A DNA stretch of 64,000 bases from Apostichopus japonicus (lineage: Eukaryota > Echinodermata > Holothuroidea > Aspidochirotida > Stichopodidae), in NCBI RefSeq assembly GCF_037975245.1, contig NC_092569.1, positions 10,527,001 to 10,591,000 of the forward strand, read 5' to 3'. Position 1 is the stretch's first letter. Each line of letters opens with the position of its first letter. The notes beneath the pieces were generated by a model. The model was not told the origin of the DNA and made no database searches. It saw only the letters and a list, made by a program, of their open reading frames with translations. Position numbers and translations under genes: made by a program. Positions 50,901 through 60,180 of this stretch are shown one piece after another.

Positions 50901-51574
50901 CAAATTCACAAAGATGTACAGTATATATATATATATACATATTATTACAGAACTTGTCTTGTTCAAAGAACTTTGGTATGCCTTTGAGAAATAGACATGA
51001 CCCAGTAACTGAAAATTTTCAAATGGTGGGGGGAGGAGGGGAGGGTGTCATGTCAGAATGGGGGGAGGGGAGGGGCAGGGTTGAAGGGTGACAAGTCAGA
51101 AGGATGATATTAAAATTGCACTATTTACAATATTTGCCAGCAGTCATCTGGCTATAATCTGACTAAAAACAGATTCTATTCGCTGGTGGTTTCTCGTTCC
51201 TAATCCATGGCTGAAATACTCCCCCTTTTTATTTTTTTTCTTGGTTCAGCGTGATTGTTGTAAAACTGAGGATGGAATGTGGTGTAGCTGTCAGATCAGA
51301 AGGAAAGGTGTAGATGTGGGGAGGGGGCTGGAGGGGGGAGGGGGTGGGGGGAGTGGGCCTTTGTATAAATCTTCTGTGGTGGTTTGTGCAATTTGAAGGA
51401 AAAAAATGAATCTGAAGTACCTTTTGATTTGACTGTGATCCATCTTCCCTTTTTTTCTTCAAACAGGATGGTTTTGAACCACCAGAAGAAGGCGACCCCG
51501 CTGAGGGTGGAGATTTTGTTGAAGATCCTGGTTACCAAGACGAAGAATACGAAGATCCGGACAAGGAGTTCTAG
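35814..51574 (+). CDS. MAPRE: MAPRE / EB1-family microtubule plus-end-tracking protein (gene overview)
   Basis: Family knowledge: EB proteins bind growing microtubule plus ends through an N-terminal calponin-homology (CH) domain, dimerise through a C-terminal coiled coil (EBH domain), recruit SxIP partners, and bind CAP-Gly proteins through an acidic tail normally ending in EEY/F. Seen here: coding exons 35814-35934, 37096-37241, 41575-41779, 42593-42690 and 43888-44040, all with GT-AG borders and matching phases, give 241 shared residues. They join either 48293-48415 (281 aa in total) or 51467-51574 (276 aa), close to vertebrate EB1/EB3 length as I know it. The protein starts MAVNVFST and contains [36 protein letters not shown] and [10 protein letters not shown]. 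The CH domain is about residues 14-116 and the EBH core about 190-241. The ATG lies 10 nt inside its exon, so at least one non-coding first exon must lie upstream; I could not fix it. Whether it corresponds to MAPRE1, 2 or 3 cannot be decided; a pre-vertebrate single-copy gene is likely. Confidence 0.95.
36105..36900 (+). mobile_element. tRNA-derived SINE split by a MITE
   Basis: A B-box-like ggttccagtcc at 36164-36174 and a degenerate A-box region near 36119 are followed by a typical SINE body (gttgtgtccttgggcac, then ccacccaggtatataaatag). The sequence breaks at 36297 where the 480-bp MITE inserts and continues with cctaatgggatgtcctcaag after it. The outer limits are approximate. Confidence 0.65.
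36298..36777. mobile_element. 480-bp hAT-like MITE (TAGGGATGCACCGG ends)
   Basis: Perfect 16-bp inverted termini tagggatgcaccggat and an exact 8-bp duplication aacctcac (36290-36297 and 36778-36785). The interior is built of GGCCGGAT-type repeats pairing left with right. It lies in the intron after MAPRE coding exon 1 and is inserted within SINE-like sequence that resumes after 36785. Confidence 0.93.
37096..37241 (+). CDS. MAPRE: MAPRE coding exon 2 (CH domain core)
   Basis: The acceptor ctttgtag ends at 37095 and the donor gtaaga starts at 37242. The exon is 146 nt and completes the Gly codon split from the preceding exon. It encodes the CH segment with [18 protein letters not shown], then [14 protein letters not shown], ending GVDK, and closes in phase 0. 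Confidence 0.95.
37565..39668 (+). repeat. 2-kb intronic repeat rich in AGGTCA half-sites
   Basis: The region begins with ggttccttgctttagcaaaa and ends with an inverted version of ggttccttgc near 39645, so it looks like a non-autonomous transposon. Inside, a block starting at aactcccagtgccaa (37802) recurs at about 38758, a roughly 957-bp tandem duplication, with a partial copy from about 38460. I count over two dozen AGGTCA/TGACCT hexamers. Four copies of AGGTCA-ccaa-AGGTCA (a DR4 arrangement) start at 37748, 37896, 38555 and 38850. No protein frame is convincing. Confidence 0.75.
39990..40321. mobile_element. 332-bp hAT-like MITE in MAPRE intron
   Basis: 14-bp inverted ends cagggatgtgccca with flanking gatagg repeats (39984-39989 and 40322-40327). 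The left part repeats the word cccgcccagcact several times. The right part carries the C-rich block shared with the elements at 27.6, 30.4 and 31.9 kb. Confidence 0.8.
41575..41779 (+). CDS. MAPRE: MAPRE coding exon 3 (end of CH domain, start of linker)
   Basis: The acceptor ccacag ends at 41574 and the donor gtgcgt starts at 41780. The exon is 205 nt and ends in phase 1. It begins [15 protein letters not shown], continues through the family signature [15 protein letters not shown] and the YDPVAAR motif that closes the CH domain, then enters a basic, Pro/Thr/Ser-containing linker ([12 protein letters not shown]). Confidence 0.95.
42593..42690 (+). CDS. MAPRE: MAPRE coding exon 4 (Ala/Lys/Pro-rich linker)
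   Basis: The exon encodes the basic low-complexity linker with two APKA repeats ([14 protein letters not shown]) followed by [14 protein letters not shown]. The donor gtaagc starts at 42691. Two acceptors six bases apart, ending at 42586 (tttag) and 42592 (ttcag), are both in frame. Using the upstream one would add two residues (Val-Ser). I prefer 42593 for its stronger context. The Lys-rich linker fits the microtubule-affinity role known for EB linkers. Confidence 0.88.
43888..44040 (+). CDS. MAPRE: MAPRE coding exon 5 (EB homology / coiled-coil domain)
   Basis: This 153-nt exon lacks an internal Met and is found only by splice logic. The acceptor cgttcag ends at 43887 and the donor gtgagg starts at 44041. 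It encodes 51 residues: [20 protein letters not shown], then [18 protein letters not shown] and LEILYATE. This is the EB dimerisation coiled coil and the start of the four-helix bundle that binds SxIP motifs. It begins and ends in phase 0, so any phase-0 terminal exon can follow. Confidence 0.95.
44041..46519. other. MAPRE intron sequence
   Basis: Between coding exon 5 and the MITE at 46528. Poly-C at 44843-44855 and poly-G near 45250. Open frames at 44338-44685 and 46152-46487 have no recognisable domain or consistent splice sites. Confidence 0.5.
46528..46816 (-). mobile_element. 289-bp hAT-like MITE carrying telomere-like repeats, copy 2
   Basis: Reverse-complement copy of 33122-33408, with its own distinct 8-bp duplication ataaaaca (46520-46527 and 46817-46824). 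The (TTAGGG)n-type tract at about 46645-46710 is conserved between copies, so the telomeric repeats travelled inside the element. It lies in the intron between MAPRE exon 5 and last exon A. Confidence 0.9.
48293..48415 (+). CDS. MAPRE: MAPRE alternative last exon A (tail ending -DQY)
   Basis: The acceptor ttgcag ends at 48292. There are 41 codons including the TAA at 48413-48415. The exon starts [20 protein letters not shown] and ends [10 protein letters not shown]. The opening DGFxxPEE completes the hydrophobic pocket of the EBH domain, and the rest is the acidic tail. The last residue is Tyr, but the motif is DQY rather than EEY. An in-frame potential donor (gtagag at 48359) would convert the first 66 nt into a phase-0 internal exon. 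The nearest AATAAA I see downstream is at 49507-49512. Confidence 0.85.
   Translation, partial: DGFAIPEEEDDDEDEDGEDGDLVESDRDLGSLEETLSDQY
48804..48836 (+). CDS. Possible 33-nt cassette microexon between the two MAPRE tails
   Basis: A T-rich tract and cag acceptor (ending at 48803) precede 33 nt that read [11 protein letters not shown], followed by a plausible donor gtttgt at 48837. Length and phase (0/0) are compatible with insertion between exon 5 or a shortened exon A and last exon B. No homologous segment is known to me in EB proteins, so this rests on splice-site shape alone. Confidence 0.3.
50079..50219 (+). repeat. Polypurine (G/A) minisatellite in MAPRE intron
   Basis: About 140 bp of nearly pure purine on the + strand, made of diverged gggagggagaaggca units. 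Long purine tracts can form triplex or quadruplex structures. It lies between the two alternative last exons. Confidence 0.85.
51318..51357 (+). promoter_or_regulatory. G-quadruplex-prone tract upstream of last exon B
   Basis: On the sense strand, five or more runs of four to six G lie within 40 bases and end about 110 nt before the exon B acceptor. Such tracts in pre-mRNA are known to affect splice choice and polyadenylation; an effect here is inference. Confidence 0.45.
51467..51574 (+). CDS. MAPRE: MAPRE alternative last exon B (tail ending -KEF)
   Basis: The acceptor aaacag ends at 51466. The exon has 35 codons plus the TAG at 51572-51574. It starts [17 protein letters not shown] and ends [11 protein letters not shown]. 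Like exon A it opens with DGFxxPEE in phase 0, so each alone completes the protein after exon 5. It carries an internal EEY and a C-terminal Phe. Poly(A) signals AATAAA follow at 51755-51760 and 51911-51916, giving a normal-looking 3' UTR. Confidence 0.9.
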   Translation, partial: DGFEPPEEGDPAEGGDFVEDPGYQDEEYEDPDKEF

Positions 51575-51754
51575 AAGACCATTTCTCGGGTTCAACAATT
51601 GGCCATAAAACACAACGACCGTATTTGGGGTAGAGCATAATGTTTTGGTGACACCGACATGCAGCTCTCGCAGACGGTCGTGTGTTTTAAGGCCAGGATC
51701 ATTTCAATGCCTCTCATTTATCCTTGATTTAATTCAATCAGATGGCTGTTTTTA

Positions 51755-51916
51755 AATAAAAAAAATGTCTTTTGATATTACCATTTATTGGATAAGACTG
51801 TAATGACAGGTTTCCTGCAAAAAAACAGACTGTTCTAATTACTGTCAGACTGTCACAATATATGTATTGCCCCCACCCACATGTCATGTATATATTTTAT
51901 GTACTAATCCAATAAA
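51755..51916 (+). terminator. MAPRE polyadenylation signals
   Basis: Two AATAAA hexamers, at 51755-51760 and 51911-51916, lie about 180 and 340 nt after the exon B stop. The second precedes the 56-bp minisatellite by roughly 240 bp, so the transcript probably ends before that array. Confidence 0.6.
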
Positions 51917-52151
51917 AAAAATATGCATAATTTTAATATAAATACCACCACAGTTTAAACCTTAACGGCAAGCACTCTGGGTTCGACCACTCATTGCGCA
52001 GGATAGTGTTGTTCACCACACGATTGCATCCAAACCACTTGATAGTGCCCATCTAGCAGTTTGCAAAGATGGTTAAGTTATAGCAATTTTATTAGATTCA
52101 GACAAATATGTCACCCAGACACTTCTAATCTAGTTAGAGAACTTTTAATGT

Positions 52152-53120
52152 CATGCCCCATACTCACCCAAATTGTGATCACATACCGTGAATATTTCTA
52201 TTAACAACATGCCCCATGCTCACCAATATCTAGATCACATACCGTGAATATTTTGATTAACATCATGCCCCATGCTCACCCAAATCCAGATAACATACCG
52301 TGAATATTTTGATTAACAGCATGCCCCATTGCTCACCCAAATCCTGATCACATACCGTGAATATTTTTATTAACATCATGCCCCATGCTCACCCAAATCC
52401 AGATCACATACTGTGAATATTTCTATTAACATCATGCCCCATGCTCACCCAAATCCAGATCACATACCATGAATATTTCTATTAACATCAAGCCCCATGC
52501 TCACCCAAATCCAGATCACATACCGTGAATATTTCTATTAACATCATGCCCCATGCTCACCCAAATCCAGATAACATACCGTGAATATTTCTATTAACAT
52601 CATGCCCCATGCTCACCCAAATCCAGATCACATACCGTGAATATTTCTATTAACATCATGCCCCATGCTCACCCAAATCCAGATCACATACCGTGAATAT
52701 TTTGATTAACATCATGCCCCATGCTCACCCAAATCCAGATAACATACCGTGAATATTTTGATTAACAGCATGCCCCATTGCTCACCCAAATCCTGATCAC
52801 ATACCGTGAATATTTTGATTAACATCATGCCCCATGCTCACCCAAATCCAGATAACATACCGTGAATATTTTGATTAACAGCATGCCCCATTGCTCACCC
52901 AAATCCAGATAACATACCGTGAATATTTCTATTAACATCATGCCCCATGCTCACCCAAATCCTGATCACATACCGTGAATATTTCTATTAACATCATGCC
53001 CCATGCTCACCCAAATCCAGATCACATACTGTGAATATTTCTATTAACAGCATGCCCCATTGCTCACCCAAATAGTGTTCACATACCGTGATATTTCTGT
53101 TAACGGCATGCTCCATGCGT
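52152..53120 (+). repeat. 56-bp minisatellite, ~17 copies, downstream of MAPRE
   Basis: Units beginning catgccccatgctcaccc recur every 56 bp (57 where a T is inserted, ccattgctc) from 52152 to 53107, 18 starts in all. Sub-variants (fttgatt versus ttctatt; ccagat versus cctgat) recur in blocks, showing amplification of multi-unit segments. There are no spacers, so it is not a CRISPR array. It begins about 240 bp past the distal MAPRE poly(A) signal. Confidence 0.95.
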
Positions 53121-56100
53121 ACCCAAATACGAGTTGTACAATTAGGGTAATGCCCAGGTGGCAATTGGATTTATGGAATAAACACATAATTAACACATAA
53201 TTGACAACCAAGGCAGTACACTACTTTACAGTTAAACTGTGGCGCCTTTTTATGTAAATTATAGAAGAAAGCAAAAAAGAAATGAGTTTTGCACTTGTTG
53301 TTTTCTCCATTTGATGTACTATGTGGTTAAAACAAAGAAAGAAAGTAGATATCTGTGATTTAATGATGCAAAGTAACTATATGTTTGCTTCAGTGTCTAA
53401 GACACTGGTACCGTTAGTGCATGCTAGTTACAGATTTTTTAAAAATGTCCTCAATGGTGACCATGTTTGGTTGTTGGTCTAGAACATTCTAAATGTACTT
53501 GTAAAATTTGAATACACTTAAAGTGGATGTTAAGAGAGCCTTAGCCAATGATCATCTCCACATTGGATGAGTGGAGCTAGCTTATTGAGCAGTGAAATCA
53601 GAAAGCATTTAATTGACGGAGTTATCAGACAACTTTGTATTTTACCTTGATAAAGAGGTTTCATAATGATTTTTTTTAGTTTGAAGTAGTCAAGTGTTAT
53701 CCAGACTACATAATTCAGGTCTATTTTTTGGGCTACATGCCAGGTGTGATTTCACCATTTGCAGAGCAAACAAAAAACACAAAAAAAGGACTTAAAGTTG
53801 TCTCTTTGTATTAATTTGTTTTGGCTAAAATCTGGAAATTCTAGGCCCTCTTTACCGCCAATTTTTTTCAGTCTGTTTGCTTTGGTTTCAACTTATTGTA
53901 TTTGTGGTGACAGAGAACTGAAGAGGTCATAGTTCATATTGTAATACTATTGGTTTGTTTGAATCCATTCCATGTTAGTGTAGTATTATGTCTGGTGTTA
54001 GGGAGTAACGTCCAAGCTGAGAGGTAGTCTAAACACGACGAGATGAGATCTACTTTTAATATTCTACAAAGAATAATAATTTGTATAAACAGTTTCTATT
54101 ACAACATTGTTTCATATTGGGTTGGATGTAGGCTATAAATTGATAAAGAGTAAGTGGATTATTTACCAAAGGAATTCTCATGTTAACTATCTCACATTGA
54201 AGAGATTGTCAAGGACCTATTTGTCTGTCCTGGTTTTATTGTGTCTACCACCCAAGCAAGTAAGAAAACCAAACCCTGCGGTAGTCATTTCGAACGGGCT
54301 TGCATTACCACTACCTTTAAGCAATATTTAGAATTTTTTTCATATGACACACTTCGTACCTATGCCTCTGTTAAGTTCATCGTTTATAGACTAGTTATCT
54401 ATTACCATAGACATATGAATGACCGTGTTTGAAATGCTTTCTTTATGGTTATGATTGTAAAGGTCTCGTTCTCCCAATAATTGCCAAAAAATAATTAGTG
54501 CCAAAAAAAACAAAAAAAACTTGGATGGCTTGAAGAATTTTTTTTTTTGTCTTGGTTGTCATCATTTGTTACTCCTGTAATATTTTACTTGATATCCTAC
54601 TGCTGATGAGCAACTATCCTGAAAAATGTTCTATCGGAAGATCTGTATCAAACAGGATCTAACAAGAATGGATATATCCGCAAAGGATCATTCCTTCTTC
54701 GATCGTGGTAGAGCTGATGGTCCTTTAAGAGTAGTCATCATCCATGCTCTGGGTTGTTTGGAGCTCTGAAAGGGCTTTCTTATAACTCAAACAGTAATTT
54801 AATAGTTATGTTTCTTTTTATATAATTGCCTTACATTTTAACATTTGTTTGTGTTAGGTTTATTTTGGACTGCACACTTGTTAATTTACAAAGTTTTCTC
54901 GTTATAAAATTTGTTCCCCTATTAAAAGGGAGGAAGCAATCGAAAGTACATATTTACACAAAATACATTAACTTTTGGAATGTTTTAGCACTTGAGTAAT
55001 CTGTGCATTCTCAGCATGTTTTAAGCTGACGCTCTGGTTTGGTTTTTTCGAATTTGAGATTGTTCATTGCTATGAATTCACATAATAGACATGGAGAGGG
55101 ATTTAGGGAAGGGGTTGGGGGATTGTGGATTTGTTCACCAGTTATTCTCAGCTCAGCAGAAAGTGGCTATAAATTTGTAGTGAAACTACATCACAAGAGG
55201 AATGTGCTGCGAAGTGTGTTTGGAAGGAATCTTGCAGAATTGAAACAATTTCGACCAAGAAACCCATGATCGGGACAATATTCGTTCTCGATATCTTCAT
55301 ATCATGCTTTAATGTCCTTTTTTCTATTCGATAAAGTTGGTTTGTTCGTACTGTCAATACAACTGCTTTGCAGGCATGACAGGGTAATATCTTGTAGAGT
55401 TGTAATTAGAATGAGAAAAATCCTCCCAATTGGCTGAAGCTACTTCTCCTTTCTGAATATGCAGAACAGATATTGTCCTTTATGCATATGTACTGTGTGC
55501 AGTAAGTGGTGAGTGTTTACCATGCATTGTTGCTCGACTTCTAGTGTTAGCTAATTGACATTCCTTCCTGTTTGAGTCGGTAGAACGTTTCCCAAATTTG
55601 TCATCAAAACTTTGTTGCTTTCTAGCGGATTTCTAGTCAGCTGGGAAATTATTGACTTGATGTTTTTGTATGGACATGAATATGCTTGATTTACGTAAAT
55701 AAAAACCTAATCCCCTTTAAAGAGGTTTATGGAAATGTACATTTGTAATTGAACCCCTTGTGAAAAAGGAATTTGTTGTTGTTTGAACAAGTGAACTTGG
55801 CCAAAAAGTTTTTAAAAAAAGGAAAAATATGGCAGTTTTCAGTGTATATTTGTACAGTATCACTATGGTATCAACATGAAATCTGTGCATACTGTGGTAT
55901 TTAGTGCTATCAAGTTAATTTATTCAATGCTAATGCTTAGTGTTGTTGACGACCTCATATGGTTTTGCTGTGTTGTTTCATTACCCTTGTTTTGTTCTTT
56001 GTAAAAACATATTCTCTTTATAATCTGATAGCTCACGTTATATAGGTTCCGACAGATGGATTTGGAACATGGAGCAAAGAAATAAACAATGCACAGTTAT

Positions 56101-56329
56101 TAAATTTTGGCCTTTTGTCCTTTTTGCATTGTTCAGTTTTTTTAATAGGAATGACAAAACAAGCAGAATGGGGAATTTTTTTTTTACAGAAAGCTCTTCC
56201 AACTCTAGGTTTATAATCAAGGCAACCAAAGACCAATCTGTTACTATCTAGTTTTATTCATACTAATTTTTTAGTTTTTCCATATCACTATGATGTGAAG
56301 TTTATCAAATGTCTGGTTTGTATCACTAA
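53121..56329. other. Intergenic, convergent gap between MAPRE and UTP23
   Basis: AT-rich DNA without repeats of note. Several short frames (for example 54107-54331 and 55039-55269) show no domain. Confidence 0.5.
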
Positions 56330-56563
56330 AGCCCGGGTCACATCTGCGCGATTCAACACGCGATTCAACTCGCAACTAAAATCACGCGAATCAGAAAAGT
56401 TGCTTCTGAGAAGTTGCGCTGATTAGGACATTGCTCTATTGCAAATCGACGGCGCAACTTTTATTGCGCAACAATTTGATACCCGTGTCTAACTACGCGA
56501 TTCAACTTTCAATTGTATTGCGAGTTGAATCGCGTGTTGAATCGCGCAGATGTGACCTGGGCT
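56330..56563. mobile_element. 234-bp MITE, Harbinger-like (TAA duplication)
   Basis: 46-bp inverted ends start agcccgggtcacatctgcgc with a single mismatch between them and are flanked by TAA on each side (56327-56329 and 56564-56566). A 3-bp TWA duplication is typical of PIF/Harbinger, but the assignment is tentative. Confidence 0.75.
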
Positions 56564-57176
56564 TAAAAGCAGCATTTTGCGTCGTTTTCTATGCTTATCA
56601 ATTTAAATCTTACTTCAAATGGTGGCATAAAAGTTGAAAAATTTGCAACTTTCAACTTTGTTTTTCTCCAAGATATTTTCCGTTGGGATCCCAATAAACC
56701 TCGCCCATAATATGAATATTTAAACACTACGAACGTCATTGACCAATACGTAATACAACACCAAGCTTGATTTGTGTACAGTCTATATGGCAGTTGTACC
56801 AGGGAGTTCCATAACAACTCCCTGGTTGTACCAACGCAGTCTTAAATTTATTTTTAGCAACGGCTCATAACTAAACATGGATCTCTGATTGGTTGAATTC
56901 AAACTAGTGGTTTTGGGGGAACTGTATGCGATTAATTTTAAATGTGGAATTTTGTCGTGGATACTTTTCTCATTATCTGCAAATATCTTTAATTACTCGC
57001 CAATTAACGATGTTGGCAGGGAAAAACTTGGCTGATATCTTAGTTTGCTGATTGATATATGTAAAAAACTTGATGGACATGTCAAAAAAGTAGAAAACCA
57101 CGACCAAACGCAAAATGCTGCTTTAAGTTTAATGTAATTGTAATTGATAAACCACCCTCTCCCTCCGTTTAGAACC

Positions 57177-57556
57177 CAGTGGCGGAGCTAGGGGTATTGG
57201 TCAAAGGGGACGAGAATGGTCTGTAGGGGCGCTTTCGACACTCTAAGCGGGGCGCCACCACAGGTTGGCCCGGAGCATACAGAAATTTTTTCAGTAAAGA
57301 TACTTCCTAGATCGCCGGAAATGAACATTTCCAGGCCTTGCTAATTTGCAGATGAAAGAAGAACAAATAGGTGTCATTGCCAACAAAATGTGACAAATGT
57401 CAATAGGTAGATGAGAGCGCAATAAAAAAGTATATAATCGTGAATAAGTAAAAAGTGGTAAAAAGCTGAAAAGGGCGCCAGCAGTCCATTTGAGTCCGTC
57501 AGGGGGGGGTGGGGGGAGCATCTGCCCCCTCTGACTGTATGGACGCTCCGCCACTG
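57177..57556. mobile_element. 380-bp hAT-like MITE
   Basis: Ends cagtggcggagc / gctccgccactg with an exact 8-bp duplication ttagaacc (57169-57176 and 57557-57564). Same internal core as the 24534-24822 element. Near the right end a G8 tract and a tgccccct tract could pair as a hairpin. Confidence 0.9.
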
Positions 57557-57564
57557 TTAGAACC

Positions 57565-59590
57565 GTCTGCTCTTCCCCTCAACCTCATTCCAATCTTCAA
57601 GAGAAAAGGAAAGGCTAGTTTGATCAAAGCCAGACAGATATGTATTTCTATTGTATTGTTTGGATTCATGTTCAAACCATGCAATGTAACTTGAAAACAA
57701 GAAAATGCTAATATTATATCTTTTTTACTTTTATTAGCTTTTGATGACATTGTAACAAGTGATGCACATCAGGTTCGTTTTACTTCCAAGTATGAGATAG
57801 AACTACAGGAAGACTTGTCATTGATGACAACTTTCAGTTGAATGGTACTGTAAGGTATCCTAACTAGGAGCAAAATAGTATCTGGTGTACGTACATCACA
57901 TGATGTGTTAGTACAGTGTGATTACTATACTGTACCTATTGATGACATGCATTTGAAAAATTGTTGACCAGGCAACTGATTTGTCCACCTTTGAAACTTC
58001 GCAATATTACTTCCAAATTATTCAGTAGCACAACAAAACCCTCTTACTCTCCCCAACAGTATCCCCTCCCTTGGACCCTTTCAAATGATTCCATGGCCTT
58101 TTGAAAGAGGCAGTAAGACCAGTCAAAGGTTTGGAATAGATCATCACTTTTACTCTTTCTAACATATTACTAGCATATGCAAAGTGAGGAGGGGATTGGG
58201 AGGTGTGTGGGTCACCATCATCCATAATCAGTTAAGGGAAAATGTTCCAGTTGGGGGGATACTTTACTTTCAGCCAGGAAGATTTAGATCACGGCTATGT
58301 CTGATCATCCCATTTTCAACCCAACACACACAAAAATGAGTATTTATTAGCACAACCTTGCATTTAGAGCTCCTCACAAATAAATAATGCATCAGAACGC
58401 ACCGTTTAACTTCTGAAGATTTTTCTAGGGGAAGAAACCACCACGACTTCATGGGAGTTGGCTTCAATGACCCCAGCGCAGCACCCATCCTCTATAAAAT
58501 TCTTCACTCACCTCTGGTCCTTCTACATAGGGTCCGTCCCTACTTAAATCAGTTGGGAAGATTTTATAATTTGGTCCCCCCTAATCCACCATTGAAATCC
58601 TGTGCAGGCCACTCGAAACGTGGTTAGAATAGGAGAAATTGAGATCAAAGGAGCAATCTGTTTGTACCATACACGACTGCCAAGGAAAATGATGCTACCA
58701 CAAAAACTTGTATGCTATTTTGACAGGCCAAAACTGAACCAGGGATGATATATTTAGGCATCAACTTCCAGTGGTGGCAGATGTTAAAAAATAAGATTTT
58801 ACATTAACTTTGGTGGACACAACATTTTCTGTATTAAACTGAGCAGATTCTTACTCCCTAATTAAGAACAACCAAACAGCTGTAAACATATACATGTGGT
58901 AGTTAATTATTTGTAAATATGGCACAACAACTCAATGTAAATGCAATGTTATAATAGGATGGTAAGCATATATTACAGTATGTTTATAGCAAATTACCAC
59001 ATGAGGTTTGCACTCTAGTCAAACTCCAGGCCAAAGAAACTGAAACAACCAAATCCTTGCAAAATATTTTACTTCAACTCTGTAGGCAACAAAATATGCT
59101 ATATTTAACACTTTTAACAATGCCCATTATTATATATAGCATTGTTCAACCGATTGATGAATAGCTTGTCTTTCATTAATTAGCTTTCATAGGTATAACA
59201 AAGTGTGATTAGTAGACCTAGAAATTGAGCTAATTTACCAGTAGAAAAAAATGGACACTGGTATTTTGCTGCTGGTACAAAGTTAATGTTGCTTTTGAAT
59301 TAACTCAAGGAAAATGCAATGGGGAATTTTGATTTTAGCCAGTGGATGTTGTACTGTAGGCATAGGTTTCTTATTTAGCAAGTGATTAATATTGTGACAT
59401 TCTAAGCCTATTTAGAAATTTTCTTGTTGTTCTTGGAGAGTCAAATCTTCAACCTCTCAATTGCTTTTAGATATATGCATCATACTATCTCCTGATGAGT
59501 GTGACTTCACAAATGCTTATACTTTTACCCGCAATCAGCCATTTTAAGTCCACACCTTAAGTATTCCGTCTACCCTTTTAACGACGCATG
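57565..59590. other. Intergenic, downstream of UTP23
   Basis: Nothing recognised beyond the possible ATTAAA of UTP23 at 59591-59596. Frames on the - strand at 58022-58225 and 58270-58488 are short and unrecognised. Confidence 0.5.
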
Positions 59591-59769
59591 TTTAATACAG
59601 ACTGCGCTCTCTACTTAATTTTCGAGAGTTCATCGTCCATATACTGTGTTCAAGTCAACCTTCCGACCCGCCATTCCCGAAATTCATCTTCAACGTACAG
59701 TACTGTATTCTTCAAGATTCTGCCTGGCCTGCTTACAGATCATCTCCAACATAAATTATCAAAACTTTC

Positions 59770-60180
59770 TCATCCAAGTTCTGTTTGCCCTTTCCAGAGT
59801 TCATCTTTAACATGTTGAGCTATTTTCACTCTTTTCCTCCTTTTCCTTTTCCTGCCACTCTCCCCTGTGGCACTCTCCCCTGTGGCATGTCCGCCATCGT
59901 CCAGCCTCTTCGGTTTCTTTTTCTTTACGGACAATGGATTCGGTTCCTTTGGTCCTTTCCGTTTCCGTCTCGTGGAGGTCGTGGTCGGTCTCTCCTTGAT
60001 TCCTTTCAGCTGCTTTAAGGTCTCCTGTTCGTGGCTGGTTAAAAGAGTCGTTTTCATGTTTATTTTATTCGCCATCCTCATGGATGATACCGAAGGTTTC
60101 TCCAAGATGATGGTCTTTCCCGATATATAGAGGAGGGGTACTCCTGGAAACCTGTTAACAGTTCTCGTAAGGCCAGGATC
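59770..60180 (-). CDS. UTP23: UTP23 last coding exon (C-terminal basic tail)
   Basis: The acceptor ttatcaag precedes 60180 and the TGA is at 59772-59770. The exon has 136 codons. It begins DPGLTRTVNRFPGVPLLYIS, carries the last PIN strand and KTIILEKPS, and ends in a long Lys/Arg-rich tail with the family's PNPLS motif. An ATTAAA on the - strand (59596-59591), about 175 nt past the stop, could be the poly(A) signal. Confidence 0.92.
   Translation of the reverse strand, partial: DPGLTRTVNRFPGVPLLYISGKTIILEKPSVSSMRMANKINMKTTLLTSHEQETLKQLKGIKERPTTTSTRRKRKGPKEPNPLSVKKKKPKRLDDGGHATGESATGESGRKRKRRKRVKIAQHVKDELWKGQTELG

Noticed and set aside
52152-53120. CRISPR-like regular repeats
   Set aside because: Units are contiguous without unique spacers and lie in a eukaryotic genome; it is a minisatellite.
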